The notes below the pieces were generated by a model. The model saw nothing but the letters and a program-made list of their open reading frames with translations, had not been told where the DNA came from and searched no databases. A DNA stretch of 10,362 bases from an uncultured Ruminococcus sp. (GTDB lineage Bacteria; Bacillota; Clostridia; Oscillospirales; Acutalibacteraceae), in contig CADBRK010000249.1 of the NCBI GenBank assembly GCA_902797065.1, forward strand, positions 1-10,362, read 5' to 3'. The translations under genes were made by a program, and so were the position numbers. This document shows positions 1-5,819 of this stretch, piece after piece (the first letter of the stretch is position 1; the number at the start of each line of letters is the position of its first letter).

Positions 1-240
1 ACATCGGAGACGAGCAGCAAGAGTACCGATACGTCAAAGACGACATCTTCCAGATCAACGACATCGGAGACGAGCAGCAAGAACAGCGAATCGTCAAAGA
101 CGACATCTTCCAAGTCAACGACATCGGAGACGAGCAGCAAAACCGAAGAATCATCAAAAACGACTTCTTCAAAAGCGGTGACTCCCGAAGCGAGCAGCAA
201 AACCGAAGAATCATCACGGACATCAAGCTCGGAGAGGGGA
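1..240 (+). repeat. 60-bp in-frame tandem repeat
   Basis: Four consecutive 60-bp units start at 1, 61, 121 and 181. The first three open with the same 20 bases (ACATCGGAGACGAGCAGCAA) and the fourth is diverged. Units three and four also share an identical 26-bp block (131-156 and 191-216). The period is a multiple of three, so copy-number change would keep the reading frame and only alter stalk length. The array probably begins before the window. Confidence 0.9.
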
Positions 241-450
241 AGTTCTTCTTCATCTGATGATACGAGTTCGGAAAAAGAGATGACACGCTCAAATGTATCG
301 TTTAATTCCGACAGAGATGCAAGGGTACTCAACAGCAGCGATCTTTCACTGCAGAAAATACATTCTTCCGATCTGTTCATCTACATAGGAATAATGGTTG
401 CTATCGGAATAGTGGCTATAATCATATTTGTATTGCTTTATAAACGATAA
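1..450 (+). CDS. Ser/Thr-rich repeat protein with C-terminal membrane anchor (5' end missing)
   Basis: The reading frame is open from the first base and ends at TAA 448-450, so only the last 149 residues are visible. About the first 100 are almost entirely Ser, Thr, Lys and Glu, built from a 20-residue tandem repeat beginning TSETSSK (three clear copies and one degenerate). A less biased linker follows, then a hydrophobic helix of about 23 residues starting LFIYIGIMVAIG and ending in a short YKR tail. This is the layout of a surface protein with an extended, possibly glycosylated stalk held by one C-terminal transmembrane segment; that topology is inference. There is no LPXTG motif, so sortase anchoring is not indicated. 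A GTG at 178 could be read as a start, but it lies inside the repeats with no ribosome binding site, so the upstream frame is preferred. The functional domain, if any, lies outside the window. I do not recognise the family. Confidence 0.8.
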   Translation, partial: TSETSSKSTDTSKTTSSRSTTSETSSKNSESSKTTSSKSTTSETSSKTEESSKTTSSKAVTPEASSKTEESSRTSSSERGSSSSSDDTSSEKEMTRSNVSFNSDRDARVLNSSDLSLQKIHSSDLFIYIGIMVAIGIVAIIIFVLLYKR

Positions 451-473
451 TCCTGCATAACGGAGGTGCTTAA

Positions 474-1517
474 TTGAGTTTCGAGAGTGAGAAATTTTTG
501 CGGTCAAAGCCCGATTTTGACAAACTTTCGGATTACGGCTTTGCCGCTGCGGACGGAGTATACCGCTTTGAGACTGTTCTGCCCTCGGGCGAATTCCGCG
601 CCGTGATAGAGATAAGGCCCGACGGCGGTGTGAGCGGTTCTGTCATAGATATTGACACACTCGACGAATACAACGCTTTCCGCAGCCCCGACCGCACGGG
701 CGAGTTTGTGGGCAGAGTCCGTGAAGAATATGGCGGACTGCTTGCGGATATAAGGCAACAATGCTTTGTTGACATGCCGTTTGTCTTTGAACAGAGCAAC
801 AGGATAGCACAAAGGGTGTACGACGAGTTTTCGGAACGCCCCGATTATCCTTTTGCCACAGCGCCGACTTACGGCGTGTTCAGGAACATTTCAAACAAGA
901 AATGGTACGGGCTTATTATGAATGTTACAAAGGATAAGCTTACAAAAGTACCCGAGGATAAGAATATCTCCGTCGAAATACTTAACCTCAAAGCACCTTC
1001 GGAGAAGATACATTCTCTGACGGATCACAAAGCGGTATTCCCGTGCTATCATATGAATAAGGGCAGCTGGCTGTCCGTTCTTCTCGATGATACGGCAGAC
1101 GATGATTTTATTATGGAGCTTCTGCGTGAAAGCAAGCGTCTGACAGACAAAGCGTCACGCAGAAGCGGAAGCTTCATTATCCCCTCAAATCCCAGATACT
1201 ACGACATAGCTGCAGAGTTCGCAAAAAGCGATCATCAGGTCTGGAAACAGGGGAAAGGCATAAAAAAGGGCGATACCGTCTATATTTACGTCGGCTCGCC
1301 TTACTCTGCGATATTATACAGATGTACCGTCACCGAAACGGATATACCGTTTGAATACACCGGTGAGGTGAAGATCGATTCGCTGATGAAGATCACCATC
1401 ACCGCACGATACGATAAAGACAAATGTCCGCTGTCTGTAATGAAAAAGTACGGAGTTACAACGGTGAGGGGCGTTCGATTTATGCCGGAATCTCTCGAAG
1501 AGTTTCTGCGTGAATAA
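474..1517 (+). CDS. YjbR/MmcQ-family protein with C-terminal PUA/EVE-like domain
   Basis: The protein has 347 residues and three parts. Residues 1-105 match the N-terminal extension found in long clostridial YjbR proteins (motif TGEFVGRVREEY at 75-86). Residues about 110-226 are the YjbR/MmcQ (CyaY-like, putative DNA-binding) domain, with its hallmarks NKKWYGLIM (141-149), ISVEILNLK (165-173) and FPCYHMNKGSW (189-199). Residues about 233-345 begin FIIPSNPRYYDI and carry WKQGKGIKKGDTVYIYVG, which resembles the EVE branch of the PUA superfamily, a fold that binds modified bases. The EVE assignment is by pattern memory and is less certain than YjbR. The start is TTG at 474, chosen because GGAGGTG lies at 462-468 and no ATG occurs before the conserved region. 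It sits 23 nt after the repeat protein and just before the sporulation genes. Its cellular role is unknown. Confidence 0.8.
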   Translation: MSFESEKFLRSKPDFDKLSDYGFAAADGVYRFETVLPSGEFRAVIEIRPDGGVSGSVIDIDTLDEYNAFRSPDRTGEFVGRVREEYGGLLADIRQQCFVDMPFVFEQSNRIAQRVYDEFSERPDYPFATAPTYGVFRNISNKKWYGLIMNVTKDKLTKVPEDKNISVEILNLKAPSEKIHSLTDHKAVFPCYHMNKGSWLSVLLDDTADDDFIMELLRESKRLTDKASRRSGSFIIPSNPRYYDIAAEFAKSDHQVWKQGKGIKKGDTVYIYVGSPYSAILYRCTVTETDIPFEYTGEVKIDSLMKITITARYDKDKCPLSVMKKYGVTTVRGVRFMPESLEEFLRE

Positions 1518-1540
1518 TCGGCTGCCCGTGTGCATAAAAT
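1512..1540 (+). promoter_or_regulatory. Candidate sigma-E (sporulation) promoter of yabP-yabQ
   Basis: GAATAAT (1512-1518), a 14-nt spacer and CATAAAAT (1533-1540) match the Bacillus sigma-E consensus (KMATATT, 12-14 nt, CATACAMT) at 6 of 7 and 7 of 8 positions. The -35 element overlaps the stop codon of the upstream gene, and transcription would start near 1547, 24 nt before yabP. In B. subtilis yabP and yabQ belong to the mother-cell sigma-E regulon, which fits. This is a consensus match only. Confidence 0.6.
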
Positions 1541-1554
1541 GTATAAATTATGCA
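1531..1554 (+). repeat. Inverted repeat between yjbR-like gene and yabP
   Basis: TGCATAA (1531-1537) and TTATGCA (1548-1554) are perfect inverted arms with a 10-nt AT-rich spacer. The dyad covers the candidate sigma-E -10 element and start site. It could be an operator or chance in AT-rich DNA. It has no T-tract and is not a terminator. Confidence 0.5.
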
Positions 1555-1570
1555 AAACGGAGTGACTTCG

Positions 1571-1843
1571 ATGACAGAGCAGAAGATCAGAAAGCCTAAT
1601 CTTGTAACGCTTGAAAACAGAGAAAAAATGACGCTCACGGGCGTGAATGACGTCGAAAGCTTTGACGAGAGGTGTATCGTCGCATATACCGATTACGGTC
1701 AGCTCACAATTCAGGGAACTGGGCTGAATATCACAAAATTGTCTGTCGAGAGCGGCGATCTCTCTCTTGAGGGCAATATTTTGTCGCTGAATTATACGGA
1801 TAACCGTCCTGCGGAGAATATTTTCAAAAGGCTGTTTCGCTGA
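1571..1843 (+). CDS. yabP: Sporulation protein YabP
   Basis: This 90-residue protein matches the YabP family, needed in endospore formers for spore cortex/coat assembly in the mother cell. The conserved core is visible as LENREKMTLTGVNDVESFDE (positions 16-35), followed by repeated short beta-strand motifs (GQLTIQG, GDLSLEGNI) and the C-terminal IFKRLFR. ATG 1571 is chosen because GGAG lies about 8 nt upstream. An in-frame ATG at 1550 has no ribosome binding site and nearly coincides with the predicted transcription start. The gene is followed 14 nt later by yabQ, the order seen across Firmicutes. B. subtilis YabP is slightly longer at its N-terminus. Confidence 0.9.
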   Translation: MTEQKIRKPNLVTLENREKMTLTGVNDVESFDERCIVAYTDYGQLTIQGTGLNITKLSVESGDLSLEGNILSLNYTDNRPAENIFKRLFR

Positions 1844-1857
1844 TCGGGGGCGGTAAT

Positions 1858-2277
1858 GTGCATCTTACGGTATATGAACAGGCAGAGATATTTTACTTCG
1901 CATTCGTGTTCGGGCTGATTATAGGCGTCTGGTACGATCTGTTCAGGCTGCTCAGGGCGCTTGGTTTCAACTCCAAACGAGCTTTTATCATGCAGGATAT
2001 TGTATTTATGTCGGGCAGCGCAGTCATGTGCTTTCTGTTCGCATTGGTGAATGTAAACGGTCATTTCAGGGTGTTTGTTATGATCGGCCATATGCTGGGT
2101 TTATTTGCCTACAGGTTTTCTTTCGGTATGCTTTCCGGTGTGATCTTCGGTATTGCCGGCAAAGCTGCAGCCGTATCGGTGAACATCGGCAGAAGTATCA
2201 GCGGTCTGCTGACAAACGCAGCGGGCAAAATCAAAGCTAAGATTAAAAAAAGGAAGTCGAATCAGGTATACTCTTGA
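1858..2277 (+). CDS. yabQ: Spore cortex biosynthesis protein YabQ
   Basis: This 139-residue integral membrane protein has about four hydrophobic segments (roughly 10-30, 46-64, 70-86 and 88-108) and a very basic C-terminal tail (KIKAKIKKRK at 124-133). The family motif is GLIIGVWYDLFRLLR (19-33), followed by QDIVF (46-50). YabQ is required for cortex peptidoglycan formation and localises to the outer forespore membrane in B. subtilis. The start is GTG 1858, preceded by GGGGGCGG, 14 nt after the yabP stop, so the two are probably co-transcribed and translationally coupled. It is shorter than B. subtilis YabQ, which has a longer C-terminal region. Confidence 0.9.
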   Translation: MHLTVYEQAEIFYFAFVFGLIIGVWYDLFRLLRALGFNSKRAFIMQDIVFMSGSAVMCFLFALVNVNGHFRVFVMIGHMLGLFAYRFSFGMLSGVIFGIAGKAAAVSVNIGRSISGLLTNAAGKIKAKIKKRKSNQVYS

Positions 2278-2305
2278 AAAAAATTTGAGAAATTTCAATT
2301 TATAC

Positions 2306-2335
2306 TTGCAATAGACGTCTTGTTTGGTGTATAAT
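2306..2335 (+). promoter_or_regulatory. Sigma-A type promoter of divIC
   Basis: TTGCAA (2306-2311) and TATAAT (2330-2335) are separated by 18 nt. Transcription would begin near 2342, about 34 nt before the divIC start. It gives divIC and yabR vegetative expression independent of the sporulation promoter further upstream. Confidence 0.75.
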
Positions 2336-2375
2336 CCATTATGTAAATATATTCATTTTAAGGATGAGATGTTTC

Positions 2376-2687
2376 ATGAAAAAGAAAAGAAAGAAGAAGT
2401 TCCTCACCAAAGGCAACCTCGCTGTTATCAGTGTTATACTTGCGGTGTTTACACTGTATGCGGTAATTACGCTCGTCGATCAGCAGATGAAAATTGCCGA
2501 AAAGAAGGAAGAGCTTGGAAAAATACAGGACGAGATTTTTCTTCAGGAAGTGAAAAACGACGAACTCAACGATATTTATAACCTCGACGACGAAGAGAAC
2601 AACGCATATATCGAGCGTGTTGCGAGAGAGGAATTTGATTATTCCAAAAAGGGAGAAAGAGTATTTATCAATATTGCGGGCGAATAA
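2376..2687 (+). CDS. divIC: Septum formation initiator DivIC/FtsB-like protein
   Basis: This 103-residue bitopic protein has a short cytoplasmic Lys/Arg-rich N-terminus (MKKKRKKKFL), one transmembrane helix (about 12-34), a coiled coil rich in Glu, Lys and Leu (35-68), and the conserved extracellular end YIERVAREEFDYSKKGERVF (78-97). DivIC forms a complex with FtsL and DivIB in the divisome and helps activate septal peptidoglycan synthesis. ATG 2376 is preferred over the in-frame ATG 2364 because AAGGATGAG (2360-2368) sits at the right distance. Its place after yabQ and before the S1-domain gene is the standard Firmicutes order and supports DivIC rather than FtsL. Confidence 0.88.
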   Translation: MKKKRKKKFLTKGNLAVISVILAVFTLYAVITLVDQQMKIAEKKEELGKIQDEIFLQEVKNDELNDIYNLDDEENNAYIERVAREEFDYSKKGERVFINIAGE

Positions 2688-2739
2688 TGCACAGCGTGCT
2701 TATTACATAATAGTTTTATAAAGGGGAGCATTGTATTTT

Positions 2740-3234
2740 ATGCAGATCGAAGTAGGAAGTATATTAGAGGGCAGAGTTACAGGCATCACAAAATTCGGTG
2801 CATTCGTAGACCTCGGAGAGGGCAAATCGGGTATGGTGCATATCTCGGAGATCTCAAATACATACGTTGAGAACGTGTCGGATTTTCTGTCCGAGGGAGA
2901 TCAGGTCAAGGTCAAGGTAATCGGTATCAACGAGAACGGAAAGATCAGTCTTTCTATCAAGAAATTGACCGAGAATCCCGAGAACACAGCAAAGAAGCCG
3001 TACACCAAAGGCCCCAGAGAGAGGCGCGGCGGTGACAGCAGACCGGAGAGAAAACCGTCTCCTCGCCCTGCTGCAAAGAGCAGGAATTCACCGGGCGACT
3101 TTGTATGGCAGAAGAGCGAGACTCCGACCTCGTTTGAAGATATGATGTCGAAGTTCAAGCAGACAAGCGATGAGAAGATTTCGTCGCTCAAGCGCGGTTC
3201 CGAAAACCCGATCAGACGTCCGAGAAGAAAATAA
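2740..3234 (+). CDS. yabR: S1 RNA-binding domain protein YabR
   Basis: This 164-residue protein starts with an S1 (OB-fold) domain at residues 1-75: VGSILEGRVTGITKFGAFVD, GMVHISEIS and NGKISLSIKK are the classic S1 motifs, close to the repeats of polynucleotide phosphorylase and ribosomal protein S1. A basic, Pro/Arg-rich disordered linker follows (about 80-120), then a short patterned segment (FEDMMSKFKQTSDEKISSLK, 131-150) and a basic end. It is expected to bind RNA or ribosomes in the cytoplasm; its precise role is unknown. ATG 2740 is chosen over TTG 2731 because the GGGGAG at 2723-2728 lies 11 nt upstream of it and only 2 nt from the TTG. It lies 52 nt after divIC and is probably co-transcribed. 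Confidence 0.88.
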   Translation: MQIEVGSILEGRVTGITKFGAFVDLGEGKSGMVHISEISNTYVENVSDFLSEGDQVKVKVIGINENGKISLSIKKLTENPENTAKKPYTKGPRERRGGDSRPERKPSPRPAAKSRNSPGDFVWQKSETPTSFEDMMSKFKQTSDEKISSLKRGSENPIRRPRRK

Positions 3235-3251
3235 TACAATACATAATAAAG

Positions 3252-3287
3252 CGGCACAGTGTTTTGTCTGTGCCGTTGTTTTTTTAT
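3252..3287 (+). terminator. Rho-independent terminator after yabR
   Basis: An 8-bp perfect stem (CGGCACAG at 3252-3259 with CTGTGCCG at 3268-3275) encloses an 8-nt loop and is followed by TTGTTTTTTTATT. It lies 17 nt after the yabR stop. The same stem could stop the convergent minus-strand operon, whose last stop is at 3293-3295, though the T-tract on that side is weaker. Confidence 0.88.
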
Positions 3288-3292
3288 TGGAA

Positions 3293-4120
3293 TTAAATCG
3301 GTATTATCAGGAACCAGTGTACGGCGATATAGCAAAGCGACATGATAAGCAGACATATGCCTTCCGCAAAGGATTTGCCCACGTCGTTGAACTCCACAAG
3401 GTTGCCTTTTGTTGTGTTGAGGCTCACTTTCACACTGCTGCCTTTTTTCGGTTTGGACGAATGCTTAATCTTTGACCTTACGGTGTGTCTGAACCCCTTG
3501 TAGGTGTATGAATATATCGGATAGTATGTATACTGTTTGTTCTCATTGTCGCGTGATACCTTCATTATCACGTCTTCGACCTTTGCGTTAATTTTTATTA
3601 CATCTTTACTCCTGTACGCTCTGAATGCGTAGACAGAGTAAGTAATGAGAAACGCCCCGATAAGCGAGAATATAATCGTAAGTCCCCATGCAAGAATATC
3701 AATGATGTTATCCACCAGCGCATGACCTATTGCGGTTATGCCGAACATTGAATTGAGTACCACAAAAAGAACAGATACCGACAGCATTATCAGAGAGGAT
3801 GAATTCAGGTTTTTCCTGAGATCACGCTTGCGGAAAATAATGTGTTTCCCTTTGTGATAGTAGCAGTCTATTTTCTGACCTATCGGGCAGAAGGTGCTTG
3901 TGCGAAGTATGGCGTTCATGTTTTCGTTGTTGATGTCAAAAACGACTTTTGTACGGTAAAATTCATCGGTAAGGCATTCCATGCGCCTTTTGACAACTTT
4001 TTTGCTTGAAACGACAGTACAGCGTACCTTTTTGCAGCCGCTGAAAAAACGATACAGCCCGAGCAGTTCAACGACGATGACGATAAGGCAGACAGCCTGA
4101 ATAATCGTAGATATGACCAT
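3293..4120 (-). CDS. Four-helix membrane protein with duplicated DUF3592-like lobes
   Basis: This 275-residue protein has hydrophobic segments at about 4-26, 108-128, 138-166 and 249-273. Between them lie two soluble lobes (30-105 and 170-247). The second lobe (YTYYPIYSYTYKGFRHTVRS, 197-216, then KPKKGSSVKVSLN) has the pattern of DUF3592 domains, and the first lobe (TKVVFDINNENMNAILRTST, then PIGQKIDCYYHKGK) follows the same strand-and-turn pattern. The protein thus looks like an internal duplication of a helix-lobe-helix unit. No catalytic motif is visible and no function is known; DUF3592 itself is uncharacterised, and the assignment is by resemblance. The start lies 2 nt after the stop of the deaminase gene, so translation is likely coupled. 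The ribosome binding site is weak. Confidence 0.7.
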   Translation of the reverse strand: MVISTIIQAVCLIVIVVELLGLYRFFSGCKKVRCTVVSSKKVVKRRMECLTDEFYRTKVVFDINNENMNAILRTSTFCPIGQKIDCYYHKGKHIIFRKRDLRKNLNSSSLIMLSVSVLFVVLNSMFGITAIGHALVDNIIDILAWGLTIIFSLIGAFLITYSVYAFRAYRSKDVIKINAKVEDVIMKVSRDNENKQYTYYPIYSYTYKGFRHTVRSKIKHSSKPKKGSSVKVSLNTTKGNLVEFNDVGKSFAEGICLLIMSLCYIAVHWFLIIPI

Positions 4121-4122
4121 TC

Positions 4123-4608
4123 TTATGTACCTGTTTTATAGTTGATCGTAAGCGTAACGATAGACGGGTCAAGCTGTCTGAGCGATACCCCGGCAGATGT
4201 AAGCATGCGCTTTGATGCGGCAGTAGAGGGTGTGTCGGCATATTTATCCGAAAGATATACCACCTCTTTGATACCCGACTGAATAATAGCCTTAGCGCAT
4301 TCGTTGCACGGGAAGAGCGATACATATATTCTCGAACCGCGAAGATTCCGCCCGTTTGCGTTGAGTATCGTATTAAGCTCGGCGTGTACAACATAAGGGT
4401 ACTTTGTGTCGCTGCCTTCACGTTCCCAGGGATATTCATCGTCGGAACAGCCCGTCGGAAAACCGTTGTACCCCGTTGAGAGAATGATGTTATTGCTGTC
4501 TACAACACACGCCCCCACCTGAGTATTCGGGTCTTTGCTCCTCTTTGCGGCGAGCAGAGCGACTCCCATAAAATATTCGTCCCACGAAATATAGTCTTGT
4601 CGTTTCAT
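4123..4608 (-). CDS. Deoxycytidylate (dCMP) deaminase
   Basis: This 161-residue cytosolic enzyme converts dCMP to dUMP, the precursor for thymidylate synthase. The zinc site is complete: His75 and the proton-shuttle Glu77 in HAELNTI, and Cys101 and Cys104 in PCNECA. Further family blocks are DPNTQVGACVV (26-36), GYNGFPTGCSDDEYPW (46-61) and DTKYPYVVHAE (67-77), the region that in T4 and eukaryotic dCMP deaminases takes part in nucleotide binding and dCTP/dTTP control. The sequence resembles the eukaryotic DCTD/ComEB type closely, so this is dCMP rather than cytidine or tRNA adenosine deaminase. Length is normal. The start codon is preceded by AAAGGACG and a clear promoter. It heads a two-gene operon with the membrane protein downstream; no functional link between the two is evident. 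Confidence 0.93.
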   Translation of the reverse strand: MKRQDYISWDEYFMGVALLAAKRSKDPNTQVGACVVDSNNIILSTGYNGFPTGCSDDEYPWEREGSDTKYPYVVHAELNTILNANGRNLRGSRIYVSLFPCNECAKAIIQSGIKEVVYLSDKYADTPSTAASKRMLTSAGVSLRQLDPSIVTLTINYKTGT

Positions 4609-4637
4609 CTCTATCGTCCTTTCGGCTTAATAATACC

Positions 4638-4666
4638 AGTATAGCATATTTAATCAAGAATAACAA
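4638..4666 (-). promoter_or_regulatory. Sigma-A promoter of the deaminase operon
   Basis: On the minus strand TTGTTA (4666-4661) and TATACT (4643-4638) are separated by 17 nt, with a TG one base upstream of the -10 (extended -10). Transcription would start near 4631, about 23 nt before the ATG at 4608. Confidence 0.78.
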
Positions 4667-4696
4667 CAGTTTTTTTGCTTTTGGACAAAGAGGGAT

Positions 4697-4730
4697 GGAG
4701 AATTAGAAATCGGGAGTTAGGAATGAGGGA
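4697..4730. repeat. Degenerate purine-rich GGAGAATTAG-like repeat
   Basis: Two imperfect copies of about 15 nt (GGAGAATTAGAAATC and GGGAGTTAGGAATGA), then GGGATTG, lie between two divergent promoters. The run is almost free of cytosine on the plus strand. It resembles the GGAATTAG-type intergenic microsatellites of many bacteria. No function is evident. Confidence 0.4.
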
Positions 4731-4765
4731 TTGTTTTTTGTTTGGAAAGGCTGACAAATGGAAAT

Positions 4766-4794
4766 TTGACATTCGGAGGAAAGTATTCTATAAT
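4766..4794 (+). promoter_or_regulatory. Perfect-consensus sigma-A promoter of the EamA transporter
   Basis: TTGACA (4766-4771), a 17-nt spacer and TATAAT (4789-4794) match the consensus exactly. The start site near 4801 leaves a leader of only about 16 nt, which is almost wholly the ribosome binding site, so no riboswitch or attenuator fits here. Confidence 0.88.
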
Positions 4795-4816
4795 CTATAA
4801 AAAAGGCGGTGTGTGT

Positions 4817-5704
4817 ATGAATAAACTGAAAGAAATGAAGCCACTTTACAAGGGCATTATACTTATAATCTCGTCGGCGTTCTTCTTTGCGCTGATGAAT
4901 ATGTTCGTGAGTCTGTCGGGCGATCTGCCCTCGTTCCAGAAAAGCTTTTTCAGGAACCTCATTGCCTTCATTTTTGCAGGCGGTGTACTGATAAAAAACA
5001 AAATATCTCTGAAATTGCCAAAAGACGCAGTTACACCTCTGCTCCTGCGCTCGATATTCGGAACCGTGGGGATACTCTGCAATTTCTATGCGCTGGGCGT
5101 ACTTGACCTTGCTGACGCTTCTATCCTGAACAAGATGTCGCCGTTTTTCGCCGTGTTATTCAGTACGTTTATTCTCAAAGAGAAGATAAAGCCTGCTCAG
5201 CTGCTCATTGTGACAGGCGCACTTGTCGGCGCGGTATGTGTTATTAAGCCGTCGTTCTCAAATGCGCTGACTGCTCCTGCGCTGATAGCGCTTCTCGGCG
5301 GAATGTGCGCAGGGCTTGCGTATACGATTGTGCGTGTACTGGGGCAGAAAGGCGTAAAAGGCGCAGTTATCGTGTGCGTGTTCTCGGGCTTCTCCTGCCT
5401 TGTGACCGCTCCTGTACTTATTTTTTCATATACTCCGATGACGTTCAAGCAGCTTTTGTTCTTACTTCTTGCCGGGCTTGCCGCAACGGGCGGACAGTTT
5501 ACGATTACGGCGGCGTACTGCCATGCGCCCGCAAAAGACGTATCGGTATACGACTACTCGCAGATCATCTTTGCGGCGGGGTTGGGCTTTATCGTGTTCG
5601 GACAGATACCCGATCTGCTCAGTTGGGTGGGGTATACCCTTATTGTATGTATGGCGGTGCTGATGTTTGTTTACAACAAAAGGCGGGACAATTCGGTCGG
5701 GTAG
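4817..5704 (+). CDS. EamA/DMT-family membrane transporter
   Basis: This 295-residue protein of about ten hydrophobic helices consists of two EamA repeats (about 11-144 and 155-286), the standard 10-helix drug/metabolite transporter layout. Telling segments are the N-terminal SAFFFALMNMFVSLSGDLPS with FFRNLIAF, the repeat-one end FAVLFSTFILKEKIKPAQLL (111-130), then GALVGAVCVIKP, and repeat two with AAYCHAPAKDVSVYDYSQII. Members export or import amino acids, purines, sugars or drugs; the substrate cannot be told here. ATG 4817 is certain in practice: the only upstream in-frame start (4742) lies before the promoter, and GGCGGTG precedes 4817. It appears monocistronic, ending at the palindrome cluster. 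Confidence 0.9.
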   Translation: MNKLKEMKPLYKGIILIISSAFFFALMNMFVSLSGDLPSFQKSFFRNLIAFIFAGGVLIKNKISLKLPKDAVTPLLLRSIFGTVGILCNFYALGVLDLADASILNKMSPFFAVLFSTFILKEKIKPAQLLIVTGALVGAVCVIKPSFSNALTAPALIALLGGMCAGLAYTIVRVLGQKGVKGAVIVCVFSGFSCLVTAPVLIFSYTPMTFKQLLFLLLAGLAATGGQFTITAAYCHAPAKDVSVYDYSQIIFAAGLGFIVFGQIPDLLSWVGYTLIVCMAVLMFVYNKRRDNSVG

Positions 5705-5819
5705 CCCCGACGGGCGATTCGCACACAAACTTTGAGTATTAACAAATAGTAAGACTGCGATTTACTATAAACTTTGACGCGAGTTTAAAAGCTTGATAAT
5801 TCAATACTAAGGTACGCGA

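Noticed and set aside
2901..3356. 151-codon open frame on the minus strand
   Set aside because: It is antisense to yabR, spans its terminator, has no ribosome binding site and shows no recognisable domain.
4068..4439. 123-codon open frame within the deaminase gene region
   Set aside because: It is another frame of the same strand as the dCMP deaminase, whose zinc motifs are intact in the chosen frame.
4742..4816. Upstream extension of the EamA transporter
   Set aside because: The start would lie before the perfect-consensus promoter at 4766-4794 and has no ribosome binding site.
5696..5711. GTCGGG-TAGC-CCCGAC hairpin across the EamA stop codon
   Set aside because: A real 6-bp stem, but a G-rich sequence rather than a T-tract follows, so it is not called a terminator.
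5305..5742. 145-codon open frame on the plus strand inside the EamA gene
   Set aside because: The overlapping frame encodes a clear EamA repeat. The alternative is rich in Arg and Cys, as expected from a shifted reading of a membrane gene.
5774..5802. Possible promoter TTGACG with GATAAT or TAATTC, which could drive a small RNA ending at the palindrome cluster
   Set aside because: The spacing is 15 nt to the better -10 box and 17 nt to a poor one; no independent sign of an RNA gene.
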